From positions 1 through 25,184 of the forward strand of contig NZ_DJDT01000262.1 of the NCBI RefSeq assembly GCF_002432345.1: a stretch of 25,184 bases of DNA, given 5' to 3'. Source of the DNA: Pedobacter sp. UBA5917. GTDB lineage: Bacteria; Bacteroidota; Bacteroidia; Sphingobacteriales; Sphingobacteriaceae. Numbering within the stretch: the stretch's first letter is position 1; every line of letters begins with the position of its first letter. Positions 22,076-25,184 of the stretch are shown one piece after another. The translations under genes and the position numbers were made by a program. The notes under the pieces were generated by a model. It had not been told where the DNA came from, did no database searches, and saw only the letters and a list, made by a program, of their open reading frames with translations.

Positions 22076-22777
22076 TTATGGTGTAGTAACGGCAACAGGT
22101 AAAATCTTACCGTTAAAGAACTTATGTCCGGTTTTTGCAAAATCGGCTACGTATTTTCCCATTTCGAAAGCCATCACCGGACTTTGGTATCCAGGAAAAG
22201 CAGCTTCCAACATTTCTGTCTGTGCTGATCCCAATGCCAGGCAGTTGATCTTGATCCCAGTTTCGGCCAATTCAAAAGCTAAACATTCGGTTAAGGTATG
22301 CAATGCTGCTTTACTCGCCGAGTAAGCCGATAATCCCGGAAATTTAACGCTACCCTGAAAGCCGCCCATGCTGCCAATATTTACAATATGGCTGCCGCTT
22401 TGCATTAAAGGCAAAAGATTTTGGATCATCCTGAAATGCGAGATCACATTGCTCTGCAACATTTCGCCCAGATCGATCTCTGTGGTTTCTAAAAAAGGTT
22501 TATTAATCAATGCTCCCGCATTGTTGATCAGAATATCAATTGTTCCCAAACGTTCTTTTAAAAAAGGGACCAATGCTGCGTAATCGTCGTTTACGATATC
22601 GAATTCAACCGGTAAAAGTGTGCAATCTGGGTTAATACCCCTCGCTATTTCGAGCAGTTTGCGCAATTTATCGGCCGAACGGGCAATGGCAACAATCTTA
22701 TTTTCTTTATGTAAGCTAAATTCTAAAGCCGTTTCGAAACCGATTCCGCTGCTTGCACCTGTAATTATAATGTTCAT
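22076..22777 (-). CDS. Short-chain dehydrogenase/reductase
   Basis: A 233-residue classical SDR, a NAD(P)-dependent oxidoreductase. The N-terminus is the nucleotide-binding TGASSGIG (6-13). NNAG lies at 85-88, the catalytic Ser136 in IVNIGSMGGF, and the YxxxK pair is Tyr152 and Lys156 in AYSASKAAL. Arg33 after the second strand (AIARSADK) favours NADPH. The C-terminal half keeps the usual ETGIKINCLALGSAQTEML. The substrate cannot be deduced. It lies downstream of the phenylalanine hydroxylase gene on the same strand, separated by a 144-base hairpin repeat. A near-consensus -7 box (TATCTTTA, minus strand, 22800-22807) lies 23 bases upstream, so separate expression is likely. Confidence 0.93.
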   Translation of the reverse strand: MNIIITGASSGIGFETALEFSLHKENKIVAIARSADKLRKLLEIARGINPDCTLLPVEFDIVNDDYAALVPFLKERLGTIDILINNAGALINKPFLETTEIDLGEMLQSNVISHFRMIQNLLPLMQSGSHIVNIGSMGGFQGSVKFPGLSAYSASKAALHTLTECLAFELAETGIKINCLALGSAQTEMLEAAFPGYQSPVMAFEMGKYVADFAKTGHKFFNGKILPVAVTTP

Positions 22778-22812
22778 TAAAAAATGTTAAAAATTGTTGT
22801 AAAGATAACATA

Positions 22813-22956
22813 GTCCTCGTTTGTAACGAGGATTATCGAGAACAGCGATTTTATCGCTGATTCATGGTCAAGTTTAATTAAAAAAAACTTGTTTTTCGAA
22901 TAAGATACATCACATTACAAATGTGAATCTCATCCGTCCCCGTTACAAACGAGGAC
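22813..22956. repeat. 144-base inverted-repeat (BIME-like) element
   Basis: Ends are GTCCTCGTTTGTAACGAGG (22813-22831) and its reverse complement with one mismatch (22938-22956). Each end is itself a small hairpin. Inside are CAGCGAT-TTT-ATCGCTG (22843-22859) and CACATT-ACA-AATGTG. The left half matches the two-hairpin element at 2395-2440 in reverse orientation. It ends four bases from the phenylalanine hydroxylase stop codon and probably forms its 3' end. Confidence 0.7.
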
Positions 22957-22960
22957 GATA

Positions 22961-24742
22961 TCAATCTTCTACCAGCAGTTGGCTCACCGGATTTTTAATC
23001 ACATGCAAACCATCATTGATCAATTTCGTATGATCTAACTCTTTGCCTGCCTTAATTTCGAGGTATATCTGGATTTCTTTTTCCAATTGGTGATAGATTT
23101 TTTTGTGGTATATAATTTCGAGAATTTCAAGTGCGCAAAGCCAATCCTGACGGTGATCGGTTTTCAACTGTTCAAAAATTTGGTCAAGTTCTTCCTGTTT
23201 TTCGCCACTTTCCCTAATCTCCCTTACCACTTTATATAACGCATGCAGTTTTAGGGTTTTATCATCGTAGCTAATCTGGTGTGTTTTCTCCCCGCTGATG
23301 AGCGTAATCTCTTCATAAGCATCTTTATCTGCAGCGCCGTTAAATACTGATACGATTTTTTCGCCAACAGCCATATCATAGGTGCCCCATTCGGGTTTGA
23401 ACAGTATATTTCCATTACTTTCGGTAACTATACAACCGCTAAAGGCAATTAATATAACTTTATCAGCTTTAACGATGATATCTTTAACAGTACCGGCTAC
23501 TTTAATCCCGCTTTCAAATAAAAGTACTGTTTCAGCGCCTAAAATAATACCGATAGATTCCAGGTCCTCTGTATTGTAATCTTCCAACGCTTTTGCTGCA
23601 TCTTTTAAACGGCCAACAGGTGATGAAAAACCATCTGCATGGTAATCTTTTCCATGGGCTGCCAATTGTTTGCCATTAAAAGCCAATGCCGATGCTCCTG
23701 TGGTTTTAATAAAGGTAACCTCATCATCTGGGTTAATGCCCATATCGGTGAATACGCCGCTTACCTGTAAGCCCGAACTGTATACCGCAGTAGCTACGTT
23801 TTTACAGGCAATGGCTTTCATGATGCTTTCCGATCCACCTTTTCTAAAAGCCATAGTATCTGCAAACTCTTCCAGTACATCAATCAGGTTCTGAAAAGTT
23901 TCGGTAACAAAAAGCTGTGGCTGTGGTTTGGTAATATCGTACTGATAATTGATCGTATCAATATTATACCAGAGTTTTGCCACATCATCCTGCATACAGG
24001 TTGCACTTTCTCCGATGGAAGAGAGTAATCCCGCACCATAAATTTTGGGGTTCTCCAAAGTGCCGATCAGGCCATATTCAACTGTCCACCAGTGTAAACG
24101 GCCAAGCAGTGCCATTTCGGATGGTTCGCCCATATTCTCGCTAATGTAGCGTAATTCTTTTTCTGCTTTGGCAATCTGAAATTCATCAGCATCTACGGCT
24201 TCCTTTAAAATAGAAAGTTTCCTGATGGCTTCGTAAAGTTCGAAATCCTTTGCCGAAAACATGGCTTTTGCACCAATAGATCCAAAATAGCTGAGGTAGT
24301 TATTGTAATCGGTATCGGCAATAATTGGCGCATGCCCGGCACTTTCGTGTATAATATCAGGCGCGGGCGTATATTCGATGTGGTTAATCTGGCGAATATC
24401 TGCAGCAATTACCAGCACACGGTAAGCCTGATATTCCATAAAAGCTGCAGGCGGAATAAAACCATCAACCGTTACGGCTCCCCAGCCAATTTTGCCCAGG
24501 TTATCGTTCATGGTCTGCAGATCGGGGATATGCTCAATGCTTAAACCGGCACGCTGTAAACCTTTTATGTATGGGTAATAAGCAACATTTTTAAGGTAAC
24601 TGTAATTCTGGCGCATTACATAACGCCAAACGGACTGATCGATCGGTGTATATTTTTCGTAATTCTGGGCAACAATAAATTGCTTTAAATGATTGGGCAA
24701 TTTGGCTACCTGCGCATTATTAAAATCATTAAAATGGCTCAT
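22961..24742 (-). CDS. Aromatic amino acid hydroxylase (phenylalanine 4-monooxygenase) with long C-terminal extension
   Basis: A pterin- and Fe(II)-dependent hydroxylase, probably converting phenylalanine to tyrosine, the entry to the tyrosine pathway encoded upstream. Iron ligands are His132 and His137 in TPAPDIIHESAGHAP and Glu222 in WWTVEYGL, followed by YGAGLLSSIGES, all matching phenylalanine/tyrosine/tryptophan hydroxylases. Simple bacterial enzymes have about 260-300 residues; this one has 593. It lacks an N-terminal ACT domain, but roughly residues 300-593 form an additional C-terminal part I do not recognise (beta-rich about 330-480, helical 500-593). Tryptophan hydroxylation cannot be excluded. 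A candidate promoter lies at 24772-24802, and a strong repeat hairpin follows the stop. Confidence 0.9.
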   Translation of the reverse strand: MSHFNDFNNAQVAKLPNHLKQFIVAQNYEKYTPIDQSVWRYVMRQNYSYLKNVAYYPYIKGLQRAGLSIEHIPDLQTMNDNLGKIGWGAVTVDGFIPPAAFMEYQAYRVLVIAADIRQINHIEYTPAPDIIHESAGHAPIIADTDYNNYLSYFGSIGAKAMFSAKDFELYEAIRKLSILKEAVDADEFQIAKAEKELRYISENMGEPSEMALLGRLHWWTVEYGLIGTLENPKIYGAGLLSSIGESATCMQDDVAKLWYNIDTINYQYDITKPQPQLFVTETFQNLIDVLEEFADTMAFRKGGSESIMKAIACKNVATAVYSSGLQVSGVFTDMGINPDDEVTFIKTTGASALAFNGKQLAAHGKDYHADGFSSPVGRLKDAAKALEDYNTEDLESIGIILGAETVLLFESGIKVAGTVKDIIVKADKVILIAFSGCIVTESNGNILFKPEWGTYDMAVGEKIVSVFNGAADKDAYEEITLISGEKTHQISYDDKTLKLHALYKVVREIRESGEKQEELDQIFEQLKTDHRQDWLCALEILEIIYHKKIYHQLEKEIQIYLEIKAGKELDHTKLINDGLHVIKNPVSQLLVED

Positions 24743-24771
24743 GGTTGTTATGAAAATAAGTTGGTCGGCAG

Positions 24772-24802
24772 CTAAGTTATGATGTTGTTTTTATCTTCAC
24801 AA
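24772..24802 (-). promoter_or_regulatory. Candidate promoter of the aromatic hydroxylase gene
   Basis: On the minus strand TTG (24800-24802) is followed after 20 bases by TAACTTAG (24772-24779), one mismatch from TAnnTTTG. A start near 24767 leaves a leader of about 25 bases. Confidence 0.45.
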
Positions 24803-24897
24803 GAAAGCAGCCGCATAAATTAACAGGATAAGGTAATAAAGGTTTCGATGAGTGAAAAAGATAGATTAATGATGTGAAAAGGTAAGTCAGTATTTCA

Positions 24898-24990
24898 TCG
24901 GGAGGCTCCGGTCGGGCTGTTCGCTATATCTTTTGCTGCCCTTCGACTCCGCTCAGGGTGACAGCAAAAGGATGCCGCTTCCATTCCGTT
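24898..24990. repeat. Structured intergenic repeat
   Basis: Perfect nine-base arms CTTTTGCTG (24930-24938) and CAGCAAAAG (24962-24970) enclose a stem-like CCCTTCGACTCCGCTCAGGG segment, again of the CAGGGTGA type seen behind dnaE. GC-richer flanks (CGGGAGGCTCCGGTCGGGCT; GATGCCGCTTCC) look like repeat sequence. The 442-base stretch 24743-25184 holds the promoter above, this element and the repeat at 25152, but no credible gene. Confidence 0.5.
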
Positions 24991-25151
24991 TAGATACAAA
25001 GGTTTGTGCTGATGAATCTGGGTTAGGCATCATGTGCCAAAGCTATTCCGTGTTGATCTGTGTCTCCGTGGCTAAAAACCCTTTTTTTGCAATTTGCTAT
25101 AAAAACAAAAATAGTAGCATTACTGTGGCCACTTAAACCCGACTGTAGCAT

Positions 25152-25184
25152 AAAGCCCGGAACGAGGTACGAGTGAGGACTTGG
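25152..25184 (+). repeat. AAAGCCCG-type intergenic repeat, copy 2 (truncated by window)
   Basis: Begins AAAGCCCGGAACGAGGTACG and matches the repeat at 2271 over its 33 available bases with about seven differences and one gap. It continues past the window end. Confidence 0.6.

Noticed and set aside
24933..25136. 67-residue reading frame near the right end
   Set aside because: It lies wholly in repeat-type intergenic sequence (CCCTTCGACTCCGCTCAGGG) and looks like translated repeat.

Overview
The window looks like chromosome from a Sphingobacteriaceae member (Bacteroidota), most like Pedobacter. I infer this from several signs. Start codons have A-rich leaders without Shine-Dalgarno sequences. 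Several promoters fit the Bacteroidota pattern (TTTG or TTG, about 18-20 bases, then TAnnTTTG). The protein set is typical of the group, and the spacers are full of short palindromic repeats. No rRNA, tRNA, CRISPR array, transposase or phage gene was seen.

Left part (1-9000): malate dehydrogenase (minus strand), a small lipoprotein, a cytosolic Blc-type lipocalin, a repeat-filled 464-base spacer, and a very long DnaE replicative polymerase with a DEDDh proofreading exonuclease fused to its N-terminus. Thioredoxin follows, with a clear promoter and a candidate operator, then a secreted PQQ-type sugar dehydrogenase homologue.

Middle (9000-14200): a DUF58 protein, a two-gene thiol-redox operon (peroxiredoxin plus cytosolic DsbA-like protein), a secreted GH19 chitinase on the minus strand preceded by a small unit ending in a strong terminator, and PoxB-type pyruvate dehydrogenase.

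Right part (14280-25184): phenylalanine/tyrosine catabolism. Phenylalanine hydroxylase (22961-24742) makes tyrosine; HPPD (14287-15417), homogentisate dioxygenase (15673-16833) and a fumarylacetoacetase-family hydrolase (17637-18638) carry out later steps. The aminotransferase and maleylacetoacetate isomerase are not in the window. Interspersed are a flavin reductase family protein, a YdeI/DUF1801 protein, an NlpC/P60 hydrolase, a DUF4870-type membrane protein, an SDR and a four-helix-bundle (S23/IVS-type) gene.

The most unusual features are: the four-helix-bundle gene lying between oppositely oriented arrays of related short repeats, the left one with a 47-base period; the exonuclease-DnaE fusion whose PHP domain seems to have lost several metal ligands; two distant copies of a two-hairpin repeat; an uncatalogued 33-codon ORF upstream of hmgA; and a tiny terminated unit in front of the chitinase gene. 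All are read by eye, with no database search.
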